Positions 23,922 through 32,484 of a DNA stretch of 40,450 nt are shown one piece after another. The stretch comes from Magnetococcales bacterium (GTDB taxonomy: Bacteria > Pseudomonadota > Magnetococcia > Magnetococcales > UBA8363). The stretch covers positions 1-40,450 of the forward strand of contig JADGCQ010000022.1 of the NCBI GenBank assembly GCA_015228925.1, in the 5' to 3' direction. Each line of letters opens with the position of its first letter. The first letter of the stretch is position 1. Both the position numbers and the translations under genes were made by a program. Below the pieces are notes generated by a model. The model saw only the letters and a list, made by a program, of their open reading frames with translations. It was not told the origin of the DNA and made no database searches.

Positions 23922-26297
23922 ATGAAATTCACCCGACGTTGGTTGTTGGAACATTGGGATGGGGATTTGGATGCCGAATCCATTGGCAAGCGTTTGACGG
24001 GAGGTGGGCTTGAGGTTGCTGGCATCACCCGTTTGGACAAAGGTTTGGCGCATGTCCAGATTGGCCATTTGCTGGAGGTGTCGCAACATCCCGATGCGGA
24101 TCGGCTGACGGTTTGTCGGGTGGATGTGGGGTCGGAGACATTGACCATCGTTTGTGGAGCCAGGAACCATAAGGTTGGCGACAAGGTTGCGGTGGCGCGT
24201 GCGGGGGCGGTTCTTCCCAATGGTCTGAGTATTGTGGAAAGTCGTATCCGTGGCCAGGTTTCCCAAGGGATGCTGGCGTCGGAGATGGAGCTGGGATTGG
24301 CAGCCGCTTCGGAGGGGATTTTAATTTTGCCGGAGGATGCGGTTCCGGGGATGGGGTTGGCCGCGTTTCTGGGGCGGGATGATGATCTTCTGGAATTGGA
24401 ATTGACCCCCAATCGGGGTGATTGCCTTGGGGTCCGTGGGATTGCCCGGGAATTGTCGGCGTTGACGGGACAGGCGATGCGTCCGTTGGCCCCTCGGATT
24501 ACCGTCACAGACGACACCATTGCCGAAATCAGGATTGAACACGGGGCCGGTTGTCCACGCTATGCGGGGCGCGTGGTTCGTGATGTGCGTGTTGGGCCTA
24601 GCCCCGCTTGGTTGAAAAACAGGCTGGAGGCGGTAGGGTTGCGCAGCATCAACAATGTGGTGGATGTGACCAATTTTATTTTGTTGGATCTCAACCAGCC
24701 GATGCATGCTTTCGATCTGGGGCAACTGGCATTGCCTTTGGTTGTCCGTGGGGCGTTTTCTGGTGAACAAATCACCCTTTTGGATGGTTCGACCCATGTG
24801 TTGGCTCCAGAACACCTTGTGATTGCCGATTCTCGTCGTCCTTTGGCTTTGGCGGGGATCATGGGGGGGGTGGATTCGGGGGTGACCGCAGCGACCCGCG
24901 ATATTTTTTTGGAGGCGGCATTCTTTGATCCGATCCTCGTCACCCGGACGGGGCGACGGTTTGGGATTCATAGCGATTCACGGTTTCGCTTTGAACGGGG
25001 TACCGATCCCATGGGATTGCGTATGGCCATGGAACGGGCTACGGAACTGATCCTCTCTTTGTGTGGTGGGCGGGCTGGCCCTGTCACCCTGGTCGAGAGT
25101 GGTGCTTGGCAACCGGTATCGCCGATCCGTTTGCGTCACGAACGGGTCAATCGTCTGGCGGGGATTCATTTGCCCCACCAGGATATGGAGGCGTTGTTGA
25201 CAGGTTTGGGGTGCGAAAGATCGCTCTCGGGAGGGGAAACATTTTTTCGCCCCCCCAGCCATCGCCATGACTTGATGTTGGAAGAAGATTTGGTTGAGGA
25301 AATTACCCGGTTGTATGGTTATGACAACATTACCCCGGTGCTTCCCCGGTTGGAGGTGAAACCGGCGGAATATGATTCCAGAGAGAGACTTTCATGGCAT
25401 GTGCGACGGCGAATGGCGGCCATGGGTTATTTGGAAACGATCAATTATTCCTTTGTGAGTAAGAGTTTGCAGCACCGTTTTGATCCAGACAAAACCCCGG
25501 AAGCATTGGTGAATCCTATTTCGGAAGATATGGCGGTCATGCGAACTTCCTTGTGTCCGGGTTTGTTGGAGTCGGTCCGGCGCAATTTGAGCCGAGGCAA
25601 TGGTCATGCGGCATTGTTTGAGGTTGGACATGCGTTTTTCCATGAGCAGGGCCGCCTTGTGGAGCGGGAACGGTTGGCTGGTCTCATGACGGGAGGTCGT
25701 TATGGCCGTGCGTGGCATACCTCTGCAAGGGATGTGGATTTTTTTGATCTGAAGGGGGATTTGGAACAGCTTGTTTCATCTTTGGGCTGTTCCGATATGG
25801 TTTTTAGCGCGGGGGGGCCTGATTTTCTGCACCCGGGTCAAAAGGCGGTTTTTCGTTTACTGGGGCAGGATCGCCCCTTGGGATGGATTGGCATGTTGCA
25901 TCCCGAGCATCAGGGGCTTTTGGATCCTCCCCAGGCGGTTTTCCTGTTTGAATTGGAGATGGATGGTCTTCATCCCCATGTATTGGGGGTTCAACAGGGA
26001 GGGCAGCCTTTAAGTCGTTTCCCCGCCTTGGAGAGGGATTTTGCGTTTATGGTGGATTTGGAGGTGGGTGCTGGACCATTCATGGCCGCTGTGGCCCGTG
26101 TCGAACCGGATTTGATTCAGGATGTCCGTTTATTTGATGTTTATCGGGGGGATGAGTTGCCGGAGGGGAAAAAAAGTTTCACCATTAACGTTGTGTTCCG
26201 TTCTCCTGACCGAACCCTGACGGATCAGGATGCCCAGGTGTTGTGTACACGTATCGTGGGTGCGGCCCAGGAGCTTTTTGGTGCGCAACAAAGGTAG
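23922..26297 (+). CDS. pheT: Phenylalanyl-tRNA synthetase beta subunit
   Basis: 791 residues from ATG 23922, with GGAGGT nine bases upstream inside the pheS end. It carries the EMAP/Trbp111-like tRNA-binding domain (about 40-150), the B3/4 editing domain with the segment ELTPNRGDCLGVRGIAREL leading in, the B5 domain, the catalytic-like core that docks the alpha subunit, and the ferredoxin-fold anticodon-binding domain at the end (FPALERDFAFMVDLEV... to SPDRTLTDQDAQ). All parts appear intact. The gene pair is the usual last step of the thrS-infC-rpmI-rplT-pheS-pheT cluster. ihfA, common next in gammaproteobacteria, is absent. Confidence 0.97.
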   Translation: MKFTRRWLLEHWDGDLDAESIGKRLTGGGLEVAGITRLDKGLAHVQIGHLLEVSQHPDADRLTVCRVDVGSETLTIVCGARNHKVGDKVAVARAGAVLPNGLSIVESRIRGQVSQGMLASEMELGLAAASEGILILPEDAVPGMGLAAFLGRDDDLLELELTPNRGDCLGVRGIARELSALTGQAMRPLAPRITVTDDTIAEIRIEHGAGCPRYAGRVVRDVRVGPSPAWLKNRLEAVGLRSINNVVDVTNFILLDLNQPMHAFDLGQLALPLVVRGAFSGEQITLLDGSTHVLAPEHLVIADSRRPLALAGIMGGVDSGVTAATRDIFLEAAFFDPILVTRTGRRFGIHSDSRFRFERGTDPMGLRMAMERATELILSLCGGRAGPVTLVESGAWQPVSPIRLRHERVNRLAGIHLPHQDMEALLTGLGCERSLSGGETFFRPPSHRHDLMLEEDLVEEITRLYGYDNITPVLPRLEVKPAEYDSRERLSWHVRRRMAAMGYLETINYSFVSKSLQHRFDPDKTPEALVNPISEDMAVMRTSLCPGLLESVRRNLSRGNGHAALFEVGHAFFHEQGRLVERERLAGLMTGGRYGRAWHTSARDVDFFDLKGDLEQLVSSLGCSDMVFSAGGPDFLHPGQKAVFRLLGQDRPLGWIGMLHPEHQGLLDPPQAVFLFELEMDGLHPHVLGVQQGGQPLSRFPALERDFAFMVDLEVGAGPFMAAVARVEPDLIQDVRLFDVYRGDELPEGKKSFTINVVFRSPDRTLTDQDAQVLCTRIVGAAQELFGAQQR

Positions 26298-26432
26298 GGA
26301 AATGGGTATTATTGCATGTTGACATGATCGTCATACCTGTTTATGGTCCATAGGTTGCAAGGGAAGTGTGCCATGGTAGGCAGTGCCGTGGCATCTTCTT
26401 CCAATCGAACACCTGTCCGGCAAGAAGGCCTT

Positions 26433-27455
26433 ATGAATACCAGATTTTCTCTCTGTTTGATTCCCATGTTTATCCTTCCGGTGCTGGTGTTGGGGGGGTG
26501 TGTGGAATCTGAAAACATGGCCAAGGTGCGTATTGAGACGGGTCCGCCGTTGGCATGGGGGCTGGAACCGAGTCCCACGATCAAGCCATCCAAGAGCGGG
26601 GTCTATATTGTTCAGCCTGGCGATACCTTGTGGGCTATTGCGGCGGTCCATGGGGTTGAAGTGGAAGATTTGGCACAGTGGAATCGGCTCCAAAATCCCG
26701 ATCAATTGTGGGTTGGGCAGGGTTTGGTGACCAGCAAACCCGCTGACGAGGATCATCCGGTTGTATCGGGACCTCTGCAACCTCCCAAGGCGTCGGTGAG
26801 TGATATTGAGGATGTCAGGGCCAAAGATAAAGATGTTGCCAAAGCTGATGTCGGCAGGGTTGATGGTGCCAAAGCTAAAGAACCGCCCCAGGAACCATCT
26901 CCCAAGCCTGTGATGGCGAAAGTGGAAAGTGTCAAACAGCCTGTCGCAGATGATGAGCGGGTTCAGCTACCGGTGGTGCCACCCGCAATGAAACCCAAGG
27001 CGGTTGCCAATGATGACGAGGATCGTCCGGCCCCGGCAGAGGTCAAGTCATCGTGGGTGCTTCCTCCCGATGCGCCCAAGACCTGGATTTGGCCACATTC
27101 GGGGAAAGTGATCAGCAAATTTGGTAAAACGGGTGCCCGGCAGAATAATGGTATCGATATTGCGGCCAATGAGGGTGATGCGGTTGTCGCATCGGCGGAT
27201 GGTATCGTCGCCTACGCCGATGACAGTCTCCCTGGGTATGGTAATTTAATTCTTTTGCGGCATGGGGGATTTTTTACCACCGCCTATGGTCATAACCAGA
27301 AGATTTTGGTCAAGCGGGGGCAAGCGGTAAAAGCGGGAGAGAAGATTGCTTTGGCAGGTAAGTCGGGGGGGGCAAAACAGCCGCAACTTCATTTTGAGTT
27401 GAGACGCCATATCACACCCCTCAATCCTCTTTCCAGTTTACCCCGGCGCGATTAA
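26433..27455 (+). CDS. nlpD: NlpD-type LysM/LytM lipoprotein, amidase activator
   Basis: A 340-residue outer-membrane lipoprotein; NlpD activates the amidase AmiC during daughter-cell separation in E. coli. The signal ends in lipobox LGGC (Cys23). A LysM domain (about 57-101, VYIVQPGDTLWAIAAVHGV) binds peptidoglycan. A low-complexity Lys/Pro/Ala linker follows. The LytM domain (about 210-335) is degenerate: the first zinc His is Asn238 (NNGID) and the catalytic HxH is QLH. Both losses are typical of NlpD/EnvC activators and not of active M23 hydrolases. The start was chosen from the lipoprotein signal, with AAGG just upstream. rpoS, a frequent partner, is not next to it. Confidence 0.87.
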   Translation: MNTRFSLCLIPMFILPVLVLGGCVESENMAKVRIETGPPLAWGLEPSPTIKPSKSGVYIVQPGDTLWAIAAVHGVEVEDLAQWNRLQNPDQLWVGQGLVTSKPADEDHPVVSGPLQPPKASVSDIEDVRAKDKDVAKADVGRVDGAKAKEPPQEPSPKPVMAKVESVKQPVADDERVQLPVVPPAMKPKAVANDDEDRPAPAEVKSSWVLPPDAPKTWIWPHSGKVISKFGKTGARQNNGIDIAANEGDAVVASADGIVAYADDSLPGYGNLILLRHGGFFTTAYGHNQKILVKRGQAVKAGEKIALAGKSGGAKQPQLHFELRRHITPLNPLSSLPRRD

Positions 27456-27521
27456 AAGATGGCGTGGCTGTGAATGATGCAGTAGGTTGGGATTGGGTTG
27501 CCTGTGTGAAGTTGTCAGGGG

Positions 27522-28439
27522 ATGCGGATGTTGGAAGAGTTGGACTTGACGATACTACAATCGCGGTCGATGATGCACCGGATTGAGGTGGCGATGTTGA
27601 GCCATGATGAATGGTTGTCAAAGCTTTACCGCGTGCTTATTTGTGGCGGAGAGGTTCTGGGGTGCGAGTACACCGCTGCGGATGCCTATACACGTTGTGG
27701 ATTTGGTCAGTGGATGGCGGGACTTTGCCTGGGCAATCCGAAGCTTGCAGCCTTGCCTTTGATTCAGGATATTGGGTTTTTGCATCGCCGTATGCATGAA
27801 GCTGTCGCGGCATTGTTGGTGCAGCACGCGGCCAAGCCCTTGGACGCTGAGTCCATGTCCAGATTGTATGACGAGGTGATTGCAAAAAGGATGGCGTTTC
27901 GCTGGTTGGTGACGGCGTTTGATCATCAGATTTGTTTCCAGATTCTCAATACCGATCCGTTGACCAATACGTTGGGCCGAGAAAAATTGATTGCTGTGTT
28001 GCGGCGGGAGATGGAAGAGATCCAAAGGACTTCCGGGCGGGAGTCCTTGATTGCCATGGTGGATATCGACTATTTCAAGAGGATCAATGATACTTATGGT
28101 CATATTGCGGGCGACCGTGTTTTGATCGAGGTGACCCGTTTTATCAAGGCCAATCTGCGTCCTACCGATTTGGTTTTTCGTTATGGTGGCGAAGAATTTG
28201 TGATTTTTCTCCCTAGCACCTCTTTGACATGGGCGGGTGTTTTGTTGGAGCGTCTGCGGCAACAGTTATCCCAATATGAGATTACCGCCTCCGCTTTTGC
28301 GCAACCTTTGACGATTACCGCCTCTTTTGGTGTGACGCGATTGCTGGGTACTGGAAGCGTTGTCGATTACCTGGAAAGGGCGGACCAAGCGATGTATCAG
28401 GCCAAGGCTCAAGGGCGTAACCGGGTTGTGGTCGCTTGA
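27522..28439 (+). CDS. DgcZ-like diguanylate cyclase with N-terminal zinc-binding (CZB) domain
   Basis: Makes c-di-GMP from two GTP. 305 residues, soluble. The N-terminal helical domain (about 15-130) has the CZB zinc ligands in order: His28 (SHDEW), Cys59 (TRCGFGQW), His88 and His92 (LHRRMHE). Their spacing is close to that of E. coli DgcZ (YdeH), whose cyclase is inhibited by zinc. The GGDEF domain (about 145-305) has LTNTLGREKL, DIDYFKRINDTYGHIAGD and the active site RYGGEEF. RPTD five residues before GGEEF is a c-di-GMP inhibitory I-site, which by my recollection DgcZ lacks. Two ATGs (27522, 27528) are possible starts. The neighbours are unrelated housekeeping genes. Confidence 0.9.
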   Translation: MRMLEELDLTILQSRSMMHRIEVAMLSHDEWLSKLYRVLICGGEVLGCEYTAADAYTRCGFGQWMAGLCLGNPKLAALPLIQDIGFLHRRMHEAVAALLVQHAAKPLDAESMSRLYDEVIAKRMAFRWLVTAFDHQICFQILNTDPLTNTLGREKLIAVLRREMEEIQRTSGRESLIAMVDIDYFKRINDTYGHIAGDRVLIEVTRFIKANLRPTDLVFRYGGEEFVIFLPSTSLTWAGVLLERLRQQLSQYEITASAFAQPLTITASFGVTRLLGTGSVVDYLERADQAMYQAKAQGRNRVVVA

Positions 28440-28461
28440 TTTTGCGTAATCGAGGGGGGCC

Positions 28462-28857
28462 GTGAAGCCAGGAGAAACAGGTTGGAGGCGGTTGGTCCAC
28501 GCAACCGGCTATTCCATGGCCGGTTTGAGGGCTGCGTGGAACAATGAGGCGGCCTTTCGCCAAGAATTGGTGATGACGTTGGTTCTGCTCCCAGCGGGGC
28601 TATGGTTGGGGAATGGGGGGGGTGAGCGGGCAGTTCTGGTCGGATCGCTGATGCTGGTTTTGGTGGTCGAAGTCATCAATTCCAGTTTGGAAGCGGTGGT
28701 TGATCGTGTGGGTGCAGAACATCATCCGTTGGCGGGGATGGCCAAGGATATGGGGTCGGCGGCAGTTTTTTTGGCACTGCTCAACGTCGTCCTGGTTTGG
28801 GGATTGATCCTTTGGGACAGATTGATTTCGTCTCATATTTTGATTGTTGGCGAATGA
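28462..28857 (+). CDS. dgkA: Diacylglycerol kinase
   Basis: A small inner-membrane enzyme that phosphorylates diacylglycerol released by membrane-derived glycan synthesis. 131 residues with three membrane helices. The signature EVINSSLEAVVDRVG...HPLAGMAKDMGSAAVFLAL carries the catalytic Glu and the conserved DxGSAAV segment. The start is a GTG with GAGGGGGG upstream. It sits 22 bases after the cyclase gene and 21 before rnfH. Confidence 0.95.
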   Translation: MKPGETGWRRLVHATGYSMAGLRAAWNNEAAFRQELVMTLVLLPAGLWLGNGGGERAVLVGSLMLVLVVEVINSSLEAVVDRVGAEHHPLAGMAKDMGSAAVFLALLNVVLVWGLILWDRLISSHILIVGE

Positions 28858-28878
28858 TGTGGAAGGGAGAATCGTCCG

Positions 28879-29157
28879 ATGAAAGTTTCCGTTGCGTATG
28901 CCGAACCCACAAAACAAATGGTCCTGGATGTGGATGTCGATGAAGGGGCTTCTGCGGTTGTCGCGATAGAACGCTCCGGTATTTTGGCCAAGATTCCCCA
29001 GATTGATCTTGCGGAGAACAAGATCGGTATTTTTGGCAAGTTGATCAAGCCAGAGCAGGTTCTCTCTCCTGGGGACCGCCTGGAAATCTACCGACCCGCT
29101 TTGGGTAAACCTCCCAAGAAAGATCGGGCAGCCAAGGAAGTGGCCGCCGAAGAGTGA
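28879..29157 (+). CDS. rnfH: RnfH family ubiquitin-like protein
   Basis: 92 residues, with a beta-grasp fold: MKVSVAYAEPTKQMVLDVDV (strand, turn, strand), a central helix GASAVVAIERSGI, NKIGIFGKLIKPEQVLSPGDRLEIYRP near the end, and a Lys/Glu-rich tail. This matches the RnfH/UPF0125 family. The role is unclear; the name comes from proximity to rnf genes in some bacteria, and no rnf genes are here. A GGAAGGGAG ribosome site is present. Confidence 0.9.
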   Translation: MKVSVAYAEPTKQMVLDVDVDEGASAVVAIERSGILAKIPQIDLAENKIGIFGKLIKPEQVLSPGDRLEIYRPALGKPPKKDRAAKEVAAEE

Positions 29158-29172
29158 GCCAAGTAGACGACC

Positions 29173-29949
29173 TTGCCAAGATTTCGCCTGCTTCTTGAGT
29201 ATGACGGAGGCCATTTTTTTGGATGGCAACGGCAACTGGACTTGAGTACCGTCCAGGGTGTTTTGGAAGAACAGTTGCGGGTGTTGTGCGGTCATCCAGT
29301 CCAGGTGATTGGTGCGGGGCGTACCGATACGGGTGTTCATGCCCTGGGGCAGGTTGCCCACTTTGATACCATTTGCCCTCGGCCAGCCGACGTTTTTGTC
29401 CGGGCACTGAATGCGTCAACGCCGGAAGGGTTGACCGTCCTTGCGTGCCAGGAAGTTGATCCAGAGTTTCATGCCCGGTATTCGGCTCGGTATCGGGAAT
29501 ATCTTTATCGGTTGCATCTGCGCACACAACCCTCCGCCTTCGATAGGACGCGATCTTGGCATCTTGGCCGGTCTTTGGACATTGCCGCCATGCAGGATGC
29601 CGCCCGGATTTTGCTGGGTACCCACGATTTTTCCGCATTCCGGGCCTCTTCGTGTCAGGCCAGGAGTCCCGTTCGCGACATGCAGCGTGTGGATGTGGAA
29701 CTGGCTCGCCGGGGGCAGGAGATGCGTATTATTTTTGGAGCCAACGGTTTTTTGCACCATCAGGTCAGAAACATGGTGGGTAGCCTTGTGCAAACAGGGT
29801 GTGGGCGTTGGTCGGTGGAACAGTTTCAACACGTCTTCCTGGGTAGGGATCGCACCAAAGCGGCGGCGACTACCCCCCCATGGGGTTTGTACTTGACGCG
29901 CGTGATCTACGATGGCGAACCCGACTCTTTGAATATCATCGAAGTTTAA
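29173..29949 (+). CDS. truA: tRNA pseudouridine(38-40) synthase TruA
   Basis: Isomerises uridines 38-40 in the anticodon stem of many tRNAs. 258 residues, the usual size. The catalytic motif AGRTDTGVHALGQ holds Asp52. RYREYLYRLHLR and the C-terminal FLHHQVRNMVGSLVQTG (RNA-binding) are also typical. A TTG start at 29173 is the only sensible one, as the family sequence (RFRLLLEYDG) begins directly; its ribosome site is weak. It is probably cotranscribed with rnfH, 15 bases upstream. Confidence 0.96.
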   Translation: MPRFRLLLEYDGGHFFGWQRQLDLSTVQGVLEEQLRVLCGHPVQVIGAGRTDTGVHALGQVAHFDTICPRPADVFVRALNASTPEGLTVLACQEVDPEFHARYSARYREYLYRLHLRTQPSAFDRTRSWHLGRSLDIAAMQDAARILLGTHDFSAFRASSCQARSPVRDMQRVDVELARRGQEMRIIFGANGFLHHQVRNMVGSLVQTGCGRWSVEQFQHVFLGRDRTKAAATTPPWGLYLTRVIYDGEPDSLNIIEV

Positions 29950-30050
29950 ACCGCAGATTCCAAAATGGTTCTGGTTTTGCCAGAAGATGTTTTCTGGCAT
30001 GTCTATTGCTTTGCGAAAGGGACCACACAAACCAGAACAGGTCCAAAACT

Positions 30051-32003
30051 TTGAATATCCCCGCGCCATCATGTTCCCCTCGTCGGCTTTCGCAGGCTGG
30101 TTTAAAATGGTCCACCTTGGGCCTTTTGGCCAACGTTCTGCTGTCTGGCTGTACGGTGACGGTACCCAGCATCACCATGGTGGAGCAGGAACAACGGGCC
30201 AAACAAGACCAAGCCATCCTGTTTGCCGCGCAAAAAATCCCGGCGGAACCGTTGACCTTATACGAGGCTATGGCACGATCCCTGAAGTATAATCTGGATT
30301 TGCGCCAAAAGTGGATGGAGGAGGCACTATCCAGCAAGCAGAAGGATGTCTCGCAATTGGAGATGCTGCCAAGATTGGTCGCTTCGGCGGGTTATTCTTC
30401 GCGTGCCCCGGTCAATGCCGCAATCAGCAAATCGGTGGCGAGCGGTGCAATCTCCCAAGAGGCTTCCGTCTCCAGCGATCCGATCAGCAGAAACATGGAT
30501 CTGACGCTGAGTTGGAATTGGCTCGATTTTGGTTTAAGCTATTTTCAGGCACGCCAGGATGGCAATAAAGTATTGGTGCAGCGTGAATATCGACGCAAAG
30601 CGGCTCATAATCTGATCAGAGATGTCCGTTTTGCATTCTGGAAGGCGGCGGCTGCCCAATCGTTGGAAAGGGATATGGTGGTCATTCGCAAGGCTACCGG
30701 GCAGGCCCTTGAAGAGGCACGCAAGGCGGAGCAGGAAGGGTTGCGTTCTCCGATCCATGCGTTGCAGTTTCAGTTGGGTATGCTGGAAGTTATGCGGCAG
30801 ATAGAAAAATCTTTGGCCGACCTTTCGTTGGCCAGGGAAGATCTGGCCGTTTTGATCAATCTGGCACCGGGTACACCCTATCGCCTCTGCGACGACAGTG
30901 GTGCTATGGACACGGCGTTGGCCATTGGCGCGTCTCCAGAGACGTTGGAGCAGATAGCCCTTTCTTCCAGACCCGAATTGTTGATCGAACAGTATCAGGC
31001 CCGTATCGAAGCGGATGAAACGCGGAAAGCGATTGCCCGTCTATTCCCCGGTTTGGAATTGAATCTATCGGAAAACTACGATGGCAATACCTATCTGGTG
31101 AATCAACGCTGGGTGCAGGCGGGTGCGCGGTTAAGCTGGAATCTTTTACAAACCGTGACGGGTCAGTCTTCGTTGGATCTTTCCGACCAACGGGAAGAGG
31201 TGGTGCGGATGCGGCGTCTCGTTGCCCATATGGCGGTTTTGAGTCAAACCCGTATCGCCTATCAGGAGTATCAAACCGCCCGCGACATGCTGCAACGGGC
31301 TGTCATCGAGAATGCAACGCGACAACGGATGCAAAAATATTCTGCCGACCGTAGCGATTTGGGATTGGAAAGTCAGTTGAGTGCTGTCCATGCGGCGGCG
31401 TCTTTGGTGCTAGGTCGCATCCAACAATATGAAGCCTATGCCCGTTATCACAATGCATTGGGTCATTTATATGCCACGCTGGGGCTGGATCCACTTCAGG
31501 AGGAGGGGGCGCACGGGGATATTGCGCTGATGGTGCGGCAATTGCGGGAGAACGAAGCCCGTTGGCAGCAGACGATTTTTCCGTCCGTCACCCCTGCATG
31601 GATTTCCGCCAAGGAGGCGATGGTACCCCTTCCTGTTGCCGGGTTGCTTTGGGATAAGGCGATACAGGATCGGCCAGCACCGCAAGCCGCCGTGACTGTA
31701 TCTGAGGTACCGCAGCCGGTTTCTTCGACGCTTGAGACCAAGCCGTCGCAGCGATCCGTTCCCCAATTTGTCGTTCAGGTGATCGCCTCGGGTGATGCGG
31801 TAGAAATCGATACCATGGTGGCGTATCTGAAAACCAAAGGATACCAGCCGTATGTCAACCGGGTTCATGACGGCGATGGCCATGTCATCATGCAAATTTG
31901 GATTGGTCGCTATGAAAAGATGGCCGATGCCCAGGTTGCCATGGAAAACTATCGGGCGTCGGAACAACGACCCGTTTTTGTCAGAATGTTGACTGGCCGA
32001 TAA
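30051..32003 (+). CDS. TolC-like outer-membrane factor lipoprotein with C-terminal SPOR domain
   Basis: About 650 residues from a TTG at 30051; the frame opens at 29880 inside truA, so the true start is unsure. A lipoprotein signal, STLGLLANVLLSGC, is visible. The middle (about 65-500) is an outer-membrane efflux (TolC/NodT-type) domain: paired long helices with LTLYEAMARSLKYNLDL, strand segments (DLTLSWNWLDFGLSYFQARQ; GARLSWNLLQTV), and coiled-coil runs. After a Pro/Ala/Ser linker the last 80 residues (from about 572, QFVVQVIASGD...VIMQIWIGRYEKMADAQVAM) form a SPOR domain, which normally binds denuded septal peptidoglycan. It could tether the channel to the wall or septum. It converges with the minus-strand secretion genes and may serve the same system. 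Confidence 0.8.
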   Translation: MNIPAPSCSPRRLSQAGLKWSTLGLLANVLLSGCTVTVPSITMVEQEQRAKQDQAILFAAQKIPAEPLTLYEAMARSLKYNLDLRQKWMEEALSSKQKDVSQLEMLPRLVASAGYSSRAPVNAAISKSVASGAISQEASVSSDPISRNMDLTLSWNWLDFGLSYFQARQDGNKVLVQREYRRKAAHNLIRDVRFAFWKAAAAQSLERDMVVIRKATGQALEEARKAEQEGLRSPIHALQFQLGMLEVMRQIEKSLADLSLAREDLAVLINLAPGTPYRLCDDSGAMDTALAIGASPETLEQIALSSRPELLIEQYQARIEADETRKAIARLFPGLELNLSENYDGNTYLVNQRWVQAGARLSWNLLQTVTGQSSLDLSDQREEVVRMRRLVAHMAVLSQTRIAYQEYQTARDMLQRAVIENATRQRMQKYSADRSDLGLESQLSAVHAAASLVLGRIQQYEAYARYHNALGHLYATLGLDPLQEEGAHGDIALMVRQLRENEARWQQTIFPSVTPAWISAKEAMVPLPVAGLLWDKAIQDRPAPQAAVTVSEVPQPVSSTLETKPSQRSVPQFVVQVIASGDAVEIDTMVAYLKTKGYQPYVNRVHDGDGHVIMQIWIGRYEKMADAQVAMENYRASEQRPVFVRMLTGR

Positions 32004-32013
32004 CCTGGATGCA

Positions 32014-32460
32014 TCAGTCGATCAACGCCGCCATGGCACTGTGCATTTTGTCTAACCGTTCGACAATGATTTCCGCCAGCTTTCTGGTGATTTTAAGTTG
32101 CAGTGCGCAGTCGAATTGTTCCATGGTGTTGCGATCCAGCGTGAAGGCTTCCACGATGCCATCCGCGATGATGCTGGCCATGCGGCTGCGTCCGTTGACC
32201 AAGAAGGCCGCTTCTCCGACGATGGAACCCGTTTCGATGTAATCGATGATGTGGTTGCGGTATTCCTCTTTGCGTACCGATGCCGCGCCGGTCAAAATGA
32301 TAAAGACGGCGGAATTTTTAAAATCTCCCTGCTGAATGATCACCTCCCCATCCTTGAACCGCACAAAAGAACGGTTGCCGACCGCTAACATCTCTTTTTC
32401 CGCATGGCTGAATCCTGAAAAAAAAGGGATTCTCTCCATCATTTCAAGAGTTGTGTTCAT
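32014..32460 (-). CDS. Stand-alone cyclic-nucleotide-binding domain protein
   Basis: 148 residues forming one Crp-type beta-roll with helices and no DNA-binding domain. The start is IPFFSGFSHAEKEML, the roll is FKDGEVIIQQGDFKNSAVFIILTGAASV, and the phosphate-binding cassette is GSIVGEAAFLVNGRSRMAS; the Glu and Arg that contact the cyclic nucleotide phosphate and sugar are both present. The C-terminal helices could dock on a partner. AAGGA lies upstream of the ATG. It follows the TolC-like gene by 24 bp on the same strand, so it is probably part of the secretion locus. The ligand (cAMP, cGMP or none) is unknown. Confidence 0.83.
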   Translation of the reverse strand: MNTTLEMMERIPFFSGFSHAEKEMLAVGNRSFVRFKDGEVIIQQGDFKNSAVFIILTGAASVRKEEYRNHIIDYIETGSIVGEAAFLVNGRSRMASIIADGIVEAFTLDRNTMEQFDCALQLKITRKLAEIIVERLDKMHSAMAALID

Positions 32461-32484
32461 ACCGTGTCCTTGTCGTCTGGTGCA

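Noticed and set aside
26433-27455. Active M23 metallopeptidase
   Set aside because: The first zinc His is Asn and the HxH is QLH, so an activator role as in NlpD is more likely.
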